DNA from: Cryobacterium sp. M96
GTDB taxonomy: Bacteria > Actinomycetota > Actinomycetes > Actinomycetales > Microbacteriaceae
DNA: 64,000 nt
Direction of reading: 5' to 3'
Assembly (NCBI RefSeq): GCF_002929845.1
Contig: NZ_PJJS01000043.1
Location: 12,807-76,806 of the forward strand
A program made the translations under genes and the position numbers. The notes below the pieces were generated by a model. It was not told where the DNA came from, did no database searches, and saw nothing but the letters and a program-made list of their open reading frames with translations. Of this stretch, positions 10,504 to 19,254 are shown one piece after another; position 1 is the first letter of the stretch; every line of letters begins with the position of its first letter.

Positions 10504-11538
10504 CTAGAGCGGCTGAACCAAATCCCGCAGAACGTCTTGGGGCCCCAGACCGAACCGCGCGTATCCACCGGTGCGCCACTGACGGAGAACCGGGAGCACG
10601 CGGCGGAGCCGGGCGCTCGGCAGGGCGCTGCGGGCGCGCTCGTGCGCGGCCTTCGCCGTGATCAGTCGAAGGTACGAGTCGACCGGAACCGGCATCAGGC
10701 CCAGTGCGCGTTCATCCAGCGCCTCGGCCCGGGCCAGCAGACGCGAGTTGCGTAGCGTGCGCGGCGTCCGCAGCCTGGACAGTCGGCCGGCGGCATCCAG
10801 ACTGGTTACGCCGATCTGGTTGCCGCCGTGTTGCCGGTAGTCGACCAGGGCGTCGTCTAGGAAATCCATGGTCCCCGTCGCCGCGGCGACGATCGCCAGC
10901 CATTCGTCGTGCACCCACGCTGCCGGGAATGGACGGGCCCGCCCGACGAGTTCACGGCGCAGCATCACGGTGGCGCCGGTGACAATGTTGCGGCGCAGCA
11001 GGATGTCGAAGGCGTGTCCCGCGTGCACTGCGGCCCGGTCCGCGGCGGAGACCCCCAGGGTGGCGAGCAGGGTGCGGCCTATCGGCCGGCCGGTCTCATC
11101 GACGAGTCGGGCATCCGTATGGAGCAGTTGCAGGCCGGGGCGAGCCTGGAACTCGGCGGCCAGCAGGGCCAGCCGTTCCGGGGGCCACACGTCGTCCTGG
11201 TCGCTGAGCGCGATCAGCTCGCCCGTGCAGACAGCGAGCGCCTGCTCGAAGTTCGCGGTGACGCCCAGCGGCGCCGGGTTGCGGATGACGTGCAGGGTCA
11301 CGGGCTGCCCCGGATGTTCGCCCTGCCACGCTGCGACAATGCGGTCCACCGCCGCCGGGGTGCCGTCAGTGGAGCCGTCGTCGGAAACGACGATCTCACT
11401 CGCTTGGAGCGTCTGGTCAAGGATGCTGCGCAGCTGCTCCTCGATGAACTCAGAGCCGTTGTAGGTGCAGAGCGCCACGGACACGCGCGGCATGGATGCC
11501 GCGGGCCCACTCGAACCGGAACCGGTTGAATGAGTCAT
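10504..11538 (-). CDS. GT2 family glycosyltransferase, rhamnosyltransferase-like
   Basis: The 344-aa protein contains VALCTYNGSEF (21-31), SDDGSTDGT (52-60) and LSDQDDVW (111-118), the layout of WbbL/RfbF-type transferases acting with dTDP-sugars. No membrane segments are seen. The ATG at 11538 shares one base with the stop of the small ORF upstream (TGATG), indicating coupling; ATG 11493 is an alternative start. With the rml genes in the locus, rhamnose transfer is plausible but unproven. Confidence 0.8.
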   Translation of the reverse strand: MTHSTGSGSSGPAASMPRVSVALCTYNGSEFIEEQLRSILDQTLQASEIVVSDDGSTDGTPAAVDRIVAAWQGEHPGQPVTLHVIRNPAPLGVTANFEQALAVCTGELIALSDQDDVWPPERLALLAAEFQARPGLQLLHTDARLVDETGRPIGRTLLATLGVSAADRAAVHAGHAFDILLRRNIVTGATVMLRRELVGRARPFPAAWVHDEWLAIVAAATGTMDFLDDALVDYRQHGGNQIGVTSLDAAGRLSRLRTPRTLRNSRLLARAEALDERALGLMPVPVDSYLRLITAKAAHERARSALPSARLRRVLPVLRQWRTGGYARFGLGPQDVLRDLVQPL

Positions 11539-11726
11539 CAGCGACGCTCACGATCGAGGGCGTGCAGGACGCTGGAGGCCGGAAGCTGCTGTGTAAACAC
11601 GTTGTGTTCGCTGCCCCCGATCAGGGCGCTGCTGGTCTCGGCGATATGGGTCCCGTTAAGGGACGGCACAGAGTTCGAGAGTTCTATGACTTCGGTGGCT
11701 GTCATGCGTGGGGCGAGTCCTGTCAT
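11538..11726 (-). CDS. Small hypothetical protein coupled to a glycosyltransferase
   Basis: This 62-aa reading frame has a good ribosome binding site (GGGAG, 7 nt before the ATG). It ends in TGATG, where its stop overlaps the start of the GT2 gene by one base. It encodes a polar, Ser/Thr-rich protein with no signal peptide, membrane helix or recognised motif. The RBS and the coupling are the reasons to keep it. It could be a real small protein or a leader peptide controlling translation of the transferase. I recognise no family. Confidence 0.5.
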   Translation of the reverse strand: MTGLAPRMTATEVIELSNSVPSLNGTHIAETSSALIGGSEHNVFTQQLPASSVLHALDRERR

Positions 11727-11877
11727 TGCTAGTCTCCCGCCATCGTACAGAGTGCGCTGACCTGGGGTGAGCGCGAAGTGTCTGCTGGGATCGGCGATTT
11801 CCGCAACAGATGTGCCGCACTGTGCATCGCAAATATGGTTGCGAAGACCTTCGAACCGTCTGTCTTCACCACCTCGG

Positions 11878-11883
11878 TAGACT
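11878..11883 (+). promoter_or_regulatory. Putative -10 box for leaderless GT2 message
   Basis: TAGACT lies 7 nt before the ATG at 11891, with no Shine-Dalgarno in between. Confidence 0.5.
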
Positions 11884-11890
11884 CACTGTT

Positions 11891-12610
11891 ATGCCGCTTC
11901 TTCTCGACACACTCGTTGTGATGCCCGCTTTCAATGAGGAGGAAGCCGTCGCTGCGGTCATCAAGGAGGTGCTGTCAACTCTTCCAGGTGTGCGCTGCCT
12001 CGTCGTTAACGATGGATCGACCGACCGAACCGCGCAGGTTGCCCGGGAGGCAGGGGCAACTGTTCTCACTCTTCCCTTCAATCTCGGCGTCGGCGGTGCG
12101 ATGCGTCTCGGCTTCCAATACGCGGTGGAGAACGGGTTCGAACGCGTTGTTCAGATAGACGCGGATGGACAGCACAACCCGAGCAACGTCCCAAACCTTC
12201 TCGCCCAGCTCGAAAACGCTGACATCGTCATCGGGGCACGGTTCGCTGGCACCGGCGACTACGATGTCACGGGGCCGCGAAAATGGGCGATGAAGATTCT
12301 CGCCACAATCATCAGTCGCATCGCGAGGACACGCCTGACGGATGTCACATCCGGTTTCAAGGCCGCTGGCCCACGTGCTGTGCGCCTTTTCGCCGTCAAT
12401 TACCCGGCCGAGTACCTCGGTGACACGATCGAATCCCTTGTCCTGGCATCACGCGGTGGGTGCACGGTCGTGCAAGTGCCCGTCGCGATGCGCCCTCGAG
12501 CCGGCGGCGTTCCGTCCCAGAATCCCATGAAGTCCGCGGTTTACCTGGGACGAGCGGCGATGGCGCTTGTCATAGCGCTTTGGCGCACTCCAATTTCCGT
12601 GAGAGGTTAA
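11891..12610 (+). CDS. GT2 glycosyltransferase, polyprenyl-phosphate sugar synthase type
   Basis: The 239-aa protein is compact: MPAFNEEEAV (11-20), VNDGSTDRT (39-47), NLGVGGAMRLG (64-74) and QIDADGQHNP (88-97). These are the motifs of soluble DPM1/GtrB-like enzymes that load a sugar onto polyprenyl phosphate. It begins an apparent operon with a DUF2304 protein (9-bp gap) and a GtrA protein, the usual partners of such enzymes. The start at 11891 is preferred to an upstream in-frame ATG because of the -10-like box 7 nt upstream. Confidence 0.85.
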   Translation: MPLLLDTLVVMPAFNEEEAVAAVIKEVLSTLPGVRCLVVNDGSTDRTAQVAREAGATVLTLPFNLGVGGAMRLGFQYAVENGFERVVQIDADGQHNPSNVPNLLAQLENADIVIGARFAGTGDYDVTGPRKWAMKILATIISRIARTRLTDVTSGFKAAGPRAVRLFAVNYPAEYLGDTIESLVLASRGGCTVVQVPVAMRPRAGGVPSQNPMKSAVYLGRAAMALVIALWRTPISVRG

Positions 12611-12619
12611 GGCGCGCCA

Positions 12620-13006
12620 ATGAATCCTGTCTCCTACGCATTCGCGATCGCCGCAGCCGCGATCGCCTTGCTCGCCATCATCGAGATGCTGCGGCGCCAA
12701 AGATTTCGCGAGCGGCACGCATTCTGGTGGCTGCTTGCAGCCATCCTGTCCCTCGTCGTCAGCATTTTTCCCAGCACCTTGGAGTGGGCATCTTCAGTCG
12801 TAGGTGTCGAAGTTCCCAGCAACCTCGCCTTCTTCATCAGCATCGTCATCCTGTTCTTCGTGACCGTCCAACATAGTTCAGAGCTCACAACGCTTGAGGA
12901 GAAAACCCGTGTCCTCGCGGAACACGTCGCCCTGGTGGAACAACGTCTCTCGGTCCTGACCGACAGTGTTGAACGATCCTCGCAGCCGTCAGAATCGATA
13001 AAATGA
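12620..13006 (+). CDS. DUF2304 domain-containing membrane protein
   Basis: The 128-aa protein has three hydrophobic segments (about 4-22, 33-50 and 65-84) followed by a charged helical tail of about 35 residues likely to form a coiled coil. Length and layout match DUF2304 proteins, which recur between GtrB-like transferases and GtrA flippases. Its biochemical role is unknown; a scaffold or accessory to the transferase is the usual guess. It sits 9 bp after the GT2 and 17 bp before GtrA. Confidence 0.78.
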   Translation: MNPVSYAFAIAAAAIALLAIIEMLRRQRFRERHAFWWLLAAILSLVVSIFPSTLEWASSVVGVEVPSNLAFFISIVILFFVTVQHSSELTTLEEKTRVLAEHVALVEQRLSVLTDSVERSSQPSESIK

Positions 13007-13023
13007 TTGGGGAAGTGTAGGGG

Positions 13024-13482
13024 GTGGGAATGCTCGATTTCGACGCCGGAAAAAGCCTGGAGGGGAGTAATCGATCCCCTGTCCCCTCCCGATTGCAATT
13101 GTTCGTCAATCACAGCGCCATGCGCTATCTGGTGATCGGCGGCGCTAGCTTCTTAATCGATTTCGGATTGCTGGCATTGTTCTTTCAGGCGTTCGCTTGG
13201 CCGCTCTGGCTGGCGACGGGTGCTGCATTCCTGATTAGCTTCGTCTTTAACTACTTACTGCAGCGCGCATTCTCGTTTAGTTCACAGGCAACGCACGCGA
13301 CCGCCCTCAGCAAGTATCTTTTTCTGCTCGCTTTTAACACTGCGGCAACCATCGGCATCGTTTGGCTGATAGATATGACCGGCTGGGGCTGGGGCGCAGG
13401 AAAGGTCGTTGCAACAATCATTACGACTGGCTGGAACTATTTTGTCTACCGATATTGGGTTTTCGCTATCCCAAAAGCCTAG
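13024..13482 (+). CDS. GtrA family membrane protein (putative lipid-linked sugar flippase) 1
   Basis: The 152-aa protein has four transmembrane segments and the GtrA pattern: YLVIGGASFLIDFG near residues 36-49 and VFNYLLQRAFSF near 75-86. GtrA proteins are thought to flip polyprenyl-phosphate sugars across the membrane. It completes a GT2-DUF2304-GtrA operon. The start is either GTG 13024 (GGGGAAG 8 nt upstream) or ATG 13030; the two differ by two residues. Base composition here looks less GC-rich than the flanking housekeeping genes. Confidence 0.85.
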   Translation: MGMLDFDAGKSLEGSNRSPVPSRLQLFVNHSAMRYLVIGGASFLIDFGLLALFFQAFAWPLWLATGAAFLISFVFNYLLQRAFSFSSQATHATALSKYLFLLAFNTAATIGIVWLIDMTGWGWGAGKVVATIITTGWNYFVYRYWVFAIPKA

Positions 13483-13492
13483 CTAGCGGCCC

Positions 13493-14449
13493 TCAACTAC
13501 CCTTGTGCCATCCGGGGGCGCTGTAGGCCAGGTAGGTCAGTCGGGCGAGTTCCCGTCGGGATTTTGTGATTCCGTCCAGGATCATTCCGACGAATCCGAT
13601 GAACGCTCCCACAATCACCAGAGTTGAGGCGAGAAGGGCTGTGGGAAGACGCGGCACGAGTCCTGTGTCGAAGAACTCGAGGAGCACAGGCGCACCGAGA
13701 ACAACGGCGCCGACAATCACGAGGCCTGCCAGCACACCGTGGAAGACGAGCGGACGTTCATGCCTGGTCAGGTTGACGATCAAGCCGAGGATCTTGAACC
13801 CGTCCCTGAAGGTATTCAATTTGCTTTCACTGCCCTCCGGGCGATCACGAAAGCCAACTTTCACCTCGGTCTGGGGAACGCGGAGGCTCATCGAGTGAAC
13901 CGTAAGTTCGGTCTCGATTTCGAACTCGTGCGACACGGCAGGAAACGACTTGACGAAACGGCGCGAGAATACACGGTAGCCACTGAGCATGTCGGTGACC
14001 CTGAGGCCGAAGATCGCGCTGACCAAGGCGTTGAAGGCCCGGTTGCCGGCGGAGTGACCTGGCCGGTAAGCCGATGTCGACGACTCTTCGCGCACTCCTA
14101 GGATCTGGTCATAGGGGCCATTAAGAAGTTGCTCGACCATGCCGGGTGCGGCCGTTACGTCGTAGGTATCGTCTCCGTCGATCAGCAGGTAGACGTCGGC
14201 TTCGATATCAGCAAAAGCCCGTCGCACGACGTTTCCCTTGCCCTTGATGTCCTCGTGGCGAACAATCGCACCGGCTTTCAGCGCCAGCTCCACTGTTCGG
14301 TCCGTGCTGACGTTGTCATAGACATAGACCTCGGCGTCAGGCAACGCCAGAAACAGGTCGGTGACCACCTTGGTGATTGCCGCTTCCTCGTTGTGGCACG
14401 GGACGATGACGGCAATTTTCACATCGGTGAACAAATTCATCCCTTGCAC
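13493..14449 (-). CDS. GT2 glycosyltransferase, GtrB-like, with C-terminal membrane anchor
   Basis: The 318-aa protein has VIVPCHNEEA, YDNVSTDRT, GKGNVVRRAFADI and the catalytic LIDGDDTYD motif. SGYRVFSRRF follows, then two C-terminal membrane helices (about 240-262 and 270-295). This is the GtrB/DPMS layout: synthesis of a polyprenyl-phosphate sugar at the cytoplasmic face. GTG 14449 or ATG 14440 may be used. It converges with the first GtrA gene (10-bp gap) and is divergent from the second GtrA at 14637. Confidence 0.85.
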   Translation of the reverse strand: MQGMNLFTDVKIAVIVPCHNEEAAITKVVTDLFLALPDAEVYVYDNVSTDRTVELALKAGAIVRHEDIKGKGNVVRRAFADIEADVYLLIDGDDTYDVTAAPGMVEQLLNGPYDQILGVREESSTSAYRPGHSAGNRAFNALVSAIFGLRVTDMLSGYRVFSRRFVKSFPAVSHEFEIETELTVHSMSLRVPQTEVKVGFRDRPEGSESKLNTFRDGFKILGLIVNLTRHERPLVFHGVLAGLVIVGAVVLGAPVLLEFFDTGLVPRLPTALLASTLVIVGAFIGFVGMILDGITKSRRELARLTYLAYSAPGWHKGS

Positions 14450-14636
14450 TCACGATCACTAGATACGTCGAGACCACCTTGGACCGACTTAGACTTACCC
14501 CCCGCTAAGGGTACAGAGTATCCGGTTACGGGATTTACCGAGACCGACCGAGAGCAGGGCATCCCCCACCTGGATATGCTGTTTTTCAGGCTTTGCTGGC
14601 ATTCCACGAGTCTGAGCCATAGCAAGGAGCTTTCCA

Positions 14637-15089
14637 GTGACGTCTCGGCAGTTGATGGACCACGCCAAAAGAGGAAGCGCCTTCCTGGTCATCGGCGGGG
14701 CCGCCTTTCTTATCGATGCGGGCGTCTTCAACGCTCTCGTCTACTGGGGAGAGCGGGGCCCGATGTTCGAGTGGCCTCTCACCGCGAAAATCATCGCCAT
14801 CGTGGCCGCGTCCGTTGCGACCTACGTCGGAAACCATCTGTGGACCTTCCGAGACCGAAAGACGAAGACCTCAGCCAGAAACATACTCGCCTTCATCGCA
14901 ATCAACGGTGTGGCGATTCTGGTACAGCTGGGTTGTCTGGCCTTCTCGCGGTATGTTCTCGGCCTGGCAGATCCGGTCTCCGACAACATCTCCGGGACCA
15001 TCGTGGGCCAGATTCTTGCCACCGTCTTACGGTACTTCTCCTACAACGTTTGGGTGTTCCCGAAGAATCCGGATCTCAGCCCGGCGTGA
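14637..15089 (+). CDS. GtrA family membrane protein 2
   Basis: The 150-aa protein has four membrane helices with the family motifs FLVIGGAAFLIDAGVFN (16-32) and YVGNHLWTFRDR (63-74). The GTG start has AAGGAG 8 nt upstream. The gene overlaps the 3' end of the convergent DUF7657-like gene by 14 bp and is divergent from a GtrB-like gene. GtrB, GtrA and DUF7657-like genes therefore lie together, as expected for making, flipping and using a lipid-linked sugar. Confidence 0.87.
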   Translation: MTSRQLMDHAKRGSAFLVIGGAAFLIDAGVFNALVYWGERGPMFEWPLTAKIIAIVAASVATYVGNHLWTFRDRKTKTSARNILAFIAINGVAILVQLGCLAFSRYVLGLADPVSDNISGTIVGQILATVLRYFSYNVWVFPKNPDLSPA

Positions 15090-17115
15090 CCCGGTAGATG
15101 AAGTGCTGGGATGGCCCCTCAGTGAAGTCGTCGATAAGGACCGCGCATTCCTGATCGAGGGGCACGTCAGTCAATACGTAATCCACGTGCTTCTGACCGA
15201 ACGAGCTGCAGGAATCGAAGGTAATCCGTATCTGGTCACGCACAGGAGTAGAAACCGAAGGTTCCCCGACCCCTGGCTCCCACCCGACATTGGCGAGGCG
15301 GTTCCAAACACCCTCGTACTTCCCCGAAGGATCGATCTCGTCCCACATCTCTTCCGGCGGATAAGTCTGGACCCCATTCATGGCTTCCACACCCGCCTGC
15401 ACAAGCACGGCCGTCGGAACAACACTGCCGATGCCGACCCAGGTCCCAGGCTCCCTCAAATCTATCTCCTGCACCGCTGTTCCGACCGCTGTCTCATTCA
15501 GTCTGAAGACGCCAACGTAAAGCGGGTTGACTCCGAGTCCGATGATTGACGCTGCGAGCAGGAACGCCGCTGACCCCGCTAATAACCGCGCTCTCGTAAA
15601 GAGAACCACACAAATCATCAGCAGCAAGGTCGCGATCTTCCAGGATGGTGACAATGCGATGGTATCCGGGGCCGCAGTCCTCAGATAAGCCCAAGGCACG
15701 ACCACACTCAGTATCACGGCACCGGAAGCCACCCAGCTGACGCTCCACGGCAGGATTCTGACGCGGGCACTTTGTAGGCGCTCTGAAGTAACGACAATGG
15801 CGACGATCCCCAGGATCGCCAGACCGAGACGCATACGTGATGCGCTGCTGCGATCCAGAAACATGACATGAGCGAGGCTGTCCCACCCAGGCAAGAACAT
15901 GAAGGCGAGGATAACCATCGTGCAGGTCACAATCGACACTGCCAGCCAATCGACAACCCGGCTCTCGCTCCATTGTTGCGTGATCAACCAGACGAGAGGA
16001 ATCACCATAAACAAGGCGATCATGAGCACTGACGAAGCTTCAGACTGGTTAGCGCCCAGACCGTTCACTCCCTGATTAAGGAGGGCTTGGTCGAATGGCC
16101 CGCCCATGAGCCCTATCAGCCCCTCAAAGCCGACGGTCCCCGTCTTCTCGAATCTTTGGCCTGGATAGACCGTTCCAAGGAGCGCTTGGATGGTCTCGAT
16201 CCTTGTCACGATCCAAATGGACAAAACCGCCCCGGCACCGAGACCGGCGGCAATCAAAGGCAGCAGCCGCAACAGGACAGTCTGGAACGATACAGACTGG
16301 CTTCTGGCCTCAGAAAGACTGAATCCGATTAGGAAGAAAACGACAACCAGAGCGGCAGGCACAATAAACGGGGCGTAGATCGACATTGCCGTAGCGACGG
16401 CCACGTATGCTATCGCCGCTGCCCACCCGACGCGAACCCACAGGGCTGGGTGCCTGAGCATCCACACGGTTCCCGTCATGCCCAGGAACGCGAGCGCGAC
16501 CGGCCAGATGGTCGTGGGTAGGAACCACCACTGGATGACCGGGGTCAGAAAGAGCGCCCCGCTGAGCAGCGCAGCCGACAGCGGGTGCTTGGGCAGCAGG
16601 CTGACCGCGAAGGAGTAACAGGCCCCGACCATCACGAATGCCGGAAGCCACCACCTGACCGCCATACCCTGGTCAAACGGAAGGGCAAGGAGTCCCAGCA
16701 GGTGCGGGCGGAAGATAGAGGACCAGTCCATGGTGGGCAGGTCGTTCTGAACGGTAGCGTCCATTCCCCCCGGAAGGGTCTGATTGAAGACGCCGAAGCC
16801 CTGCTGGTACTGAGACGCGACCCAACTGGACTGAACGAGCCACTCATCGCTTCGAATCGGTCGCGGCTCCCCCAAGAGCAAGGACGGATCCTGACCGGTG
16901 CCGAAATAGGACCAGTACACGCCCGTCGACGAACCGGAAACAGCAAAAGCGACCAGCAGGATGAAGGCGATAAGCAGAAGTGCGGGAAACCACAGCGAAA
17001 CGAAGAGGCTGGGCAACCCGAACCGGGTCGGTTGAATGAGCCGGGACACCGCCGCCACTGCGGAGACCGTAAGGCGACGCCCTCGCGAGGGCACGACTCC
17101 GGACCGAGGTCTCAT
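15076..17115 (-). CDS. Large polytopic membrane protein, DUF7657-like (paralogue B)
   Basis: The 679-aa protein is a paralogue of the gene at 8372-10405, with about 12-13 helices, RSDEW and PGGMDAT in the first outer loop, QWWF, PGWDSL and a C-terminal domain with FDSCSSFGQKHVDYV. A GT-C-type transferase role is suggested by topology and by the adjacent GtrA/GtrB genes, but no such activity is established here. ATG 17115 is chosen because it begins 11 bp after the stop of the upstream secreted-protein gene; an in-frame extension to 17199 would overlap that gene. Base composition is visibly lower in GC than most of the window. Confidence 0.7.
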   Translation of the reverse strand: MRPRSGVVPSRGRRLTVSAVAAVSRLIQPTRFGLPSLFVSLWFPALLLIAFILLVAFAVSGSSTGVYWSYFGTGQDPSLLLGEPRPIRSDEWLVQSSWVASQYQQGFGVFNQTLPGGMDATVQNDLPTMDWSSIFRPHLLGLLALPFDQGMAVRWWLPAFVMVGACYSFAVSLLPKHPLSAALLSGALFLTPVIQWWFLPTTIWPVALAFLGMTGTVWMLRHPALWVRVGWAAAIAYVAVATAMSIYAPFIVPAALVVVFFLIGFSLSEARSQSVSFQTVLLRLLPLIAAGLGAGAVLSIWIVTRIETIQALLGTVYPGQRFEKTGTVGFEGLIGLMGGPFDQALLNQGVNGLGANQSEASSVLMIALFMVIPLVWLITQQWSESRVVDWLAVSIVTCTMVILAFMFLPGWDSLAHVMFLDRSSASRMRLGLAILGIVAIVVTSERLQSARVRILPWSVSWVASGAVILSVVVPWAYLRTAAPDTIALSPSWKIATLLLMICVVLFTRARLLAGSAAFLLAASIIGLGVNPLYVGVFRLNETAVGTAVQEIDLREPGTWVGIGSVVPTAVLVQAGVEAMNGVQTYPPEEMWDEIDPSGKYEGVWNRLANVGWEPGVGEPSVSTPVRDQIRITFDSCSSFGQKHVDYVLTDVPLDQECAVLIDDFTEGPSQHFIYRVTPG

Positions 17116-17126
17116 GTTCAGAGCTC

Positions 17127-19157
17127 TCACGGCACAATCACGTCGTAACAGGCGAGCAGGGTGTTCCCGCCCTGCCCCACATTGATTCCGAACGCACACA
17201 CGCTGTGCTTTCCGGGTGCCAGATCAAAACGCTGGTCAATCCCATGGTTATCACCATAACCGGCAAAGATCCGACCAACATCCGGGCGGGCCTTATCCGC
17301 CTTGATCGACTGACCCCTGCCATCAATGTAGACGTGCACATCGAGAGGCGAAGCAGTCTCCGGATCAATGGTCCAGCCACGCAACTGCACCCCACCCGGG
17401 ACCACCGCCACATCCGTGCCTCCGAACGGGCTGCCGGCAGGGACCGTCACGTCGTAGCAGCCGAGCAACGTGTTCCCGCCCTGGCCCACGTTGATGCCGA
17501 ACGCACATACGCTGTGCTTTCCGGGTGCCAGATCAAAACGCTGATCAATGCCGTGATTATCGCCATAACCGGCAAAGATTCGACCGACATCCGGACGGGC
17601 CTTATCAGCCTTGATCGACTGACCTTTGCCGTCGATATAGACGTGCACATCGAGGGCCGAAGCAGTCTCCGGGTCGATGGTCCAGCCACGCAACTGCACC
17701 CCACCCGGGAGCACCGCCACATCCGTGCCGCCGAACGGGCTGCCGGCAGGGACCGTCACGTCATAGCAGCCGAGCAGCGTGTTCCCGCCCTGGCCCACAT
17801 TGATCCCGAACGCACACACGCTGTGCTTCCCGGGTGTCAGATCAAAACGCTGGTCAATCCCGTGATTGTCACCGTAACCAGGATAGGTTCGACCGACATC
17901 CGGACGGGCCTTATCCGCCTTGATCGACTGACCTCTGCCGTCGATATAGACGTGCACATCGAGCGGGGCCGCAGTCTCCGGGTCGATGGTCCAGCCACGC
18001 AACTGCACTCCACCGGGGGCGACCGCCACCGCCGTGTCGCCGAACGGGCTGGCCTGGATGACCTGGACCGTCCGGCAGCCGAAGGAAGTATTCGAGCCGA
18101 CGCCGACATTGATGGCATAGACGCAGATTTCGTGCGTGCCCGCATCAAGCGGAACCGTCCGTCCGATTCCGTGGTTGTCGCCGAAACCGGGGTACGCAGC
18201 TCCGACGTCAGGACGGGGTAAGTCGGCCGGGAACGAGGCCAGGCCGCGCCCATCGGAGTAGACGTCGATCCGAACGGCACCCGTCGTATCGCGGTCGATG
18301 GCCCAGCCGCCGAGAGTGACCGCTCCGAAGACGGGCGTGGCGTCAAAGCCGCCGAACGGGCTTCTGCTTTCCGTGGGCGAACCGAACCAATCACTGAAGA
18401 AGATCCAGAAGTTGCGATTGCCGTACGAGGAGCAGGCGTTTCCGGTGCCACCCAGGTTCGCCAGCGCGGCCGCGTTGGGCTGATACGGAGTGTAGTTGTA
18501 GAGGTTCGCGGTCGCCTGATTCCGAATTCTGACGTTCGAGCTGCCACAGGCAGCATTGGGGTGGAACCCCACAGGAATCGTGCCGATCCGGTACTGCCGG
18601 TCGGGGGCGATCGTGTACTGACGGAACTGCCATGCCGCTTTGTAGACCTGGTTGTAGAAGCCGTAGAAGGCAGCGTCACAATCGCTCGTGTCGGGGCATC
18701 CGTAGCCCATGGCTTTTCGGTACGTGCCGTCCGTCGGACTCTTGGAGGTGACAAGCCCCGTTTCTTTCTGCAGCAGGACCAGGAGCGTTTGGGGGTTGAT
18801 GCCGCACGCCTGGGCAGTCTTGAAGATGATGCTGCTGGCCAGTTCGTTGGCAACACCGACATACGCCTTGCAGTGGCCGGGGGCGACCGCTGCCCGGCTG
18901 AAGGTCGAGATCCGGTAGTCCTTCAGACAGGTGTAGCCCGACGAGCACGAGGAGACTTTGCCGTTCAGGAACGTCTGGATCTGGGCTTCGGTCATCGAAC
19001 CCGCGTCGAAAAACCTCTGATCCGAGATGATGTATCCCGGGTCGAACTCCGACCCGGTCAACGCCTCCGCCCGCTGGGGCACCGCGACCAGGACTGCACC
19101 GACCAGCAGGAGGACGAGAGCAACCGCGCAGGCACGGAACGCAACATACAATTTCAC
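17127..19157 (-). CDS. Secreted lysozyme-like protein with four C-terminal 103-residue repeats
   Basis: The 676-aa exported protein has a signal peptide at about 1-33 (positive start, Leu/Val core, AEA cleavage). A Cys-rich domain (about 34-265) containing LLVLLQKETGLVT resembles lysozyme-like domains of actinobacterial wall proteins, with Glu as candidate catalytic acid. Repeats follow from about residue 266: one diverged unit, then three nearly identical units, each with a GW(A/T)ID core, RPDVG and GDNHGI. GTG 19157 is chosen because GAGGGGGAAACC immediately precedes it. It is 11 bp upstream of the DUF7657-like gene, so they form an operon. Wall binding or trimming is inferred. Confidence 0.75.
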   Translation of the reverse strand: MKLYVAFRACAVALVLLLVGAVLVAVPQRAEALTGSEFDPGYIISDQRFFDAGSMTEAQIQTFLNGKVSSCSSGYTCLKDYRISTFSRAAVAPGHCKAYVGVANELASSIIFKTAQACGINPQTLLVLLQKETGLVTSKSPTDGTYRKAMGYGCPDTSDCDAAFYGFYNQVYKAAWQFRQYTIAPDRQYRIGTIPVGFHPNAACGSSNVRIRNQATANLYNYTPYQPNAAALANLGGTGNACSSYGNRNFWIFFSDWFGSPTESRSPFGGFDATPVFGAVTLGGWAIDRDTTGAVRIDVYSDGRGLASFPADLPRPDVGAAYPGFGDNHGIGRTVPLDAGTHEICVYAINVGVGSNTSFGCRTVQVIQASPFGDTAVAVAPGGVQLRGWTIDPETAAPLDVHVYIDGRGQSIKADKARPDVGRTYPGYGDNHGIDQRFDLTPGKHSVCAFGINVGQGGNTLLGCYDVTVPAGSPFGGTDVAVLPGGVQLRGWTIDPETASALDVHVYIDGKGQSIKADKARPDVGRIFAGYGDNHGIDQRFDLAPGKHSVCAFGINVGQGGNTLLGCYDVTVPAGSPFGGTDVAVVPGGVQLRGWTIDPETASPLDVHVYIDGRGQSIKADKARPDVGRIFAGYGDNHGIDQRFDLAPGKHSVCAFGINVGQGGNTLLACYDVIVP
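17142..18050. repeat. 309-bp tandem repeats within the secreted-protein gene
   Basis: Three near-identical units have a period of exactly 309 bp (equivalent positions at 17142, 17451 and 17760). They encode three of the four 103-aa repeats. High nucleotide identity implies recent duplication or ongoing homogenisation. A fourth, diverged unit lies at about 18050-18360. Confidence 0.9.
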
Positions 19158-19186
19158 GGTTTCCCCCTCATGGCCGACCACAGACG

Positions 19187-19224
19187 GAGAGACCGCTCAC
19201 ATCGTACGATGCGAACGGTCTCTC
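19187..19224. promoter_or_regulatory. Inverted repeat upstream of secreted-protein gene
   Basis: GAGAGACCG (19187-19195) and CGGTCTCTC (19216-19224) form a perfect 9-bp stem around a 20-nt loop holding the palindrome ATCGTACGAT. It lies 30 bp upstream of the secreted-protein start and 30 bp downstream of the GT fusion gene. It may be an operator or a U-less terminator. Confidence 0.45.
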
Positions 19225-19254
19225 ACCGGGCCGACACGACCCTGAAGCCGATTC

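Noticed and set aside
17127..18360. Tandem repeats considered as a CRISPR-like or satellite array
   Set aside because: The 309-bp units are in frame and encode 103-aa protein repeats, with no spacers.
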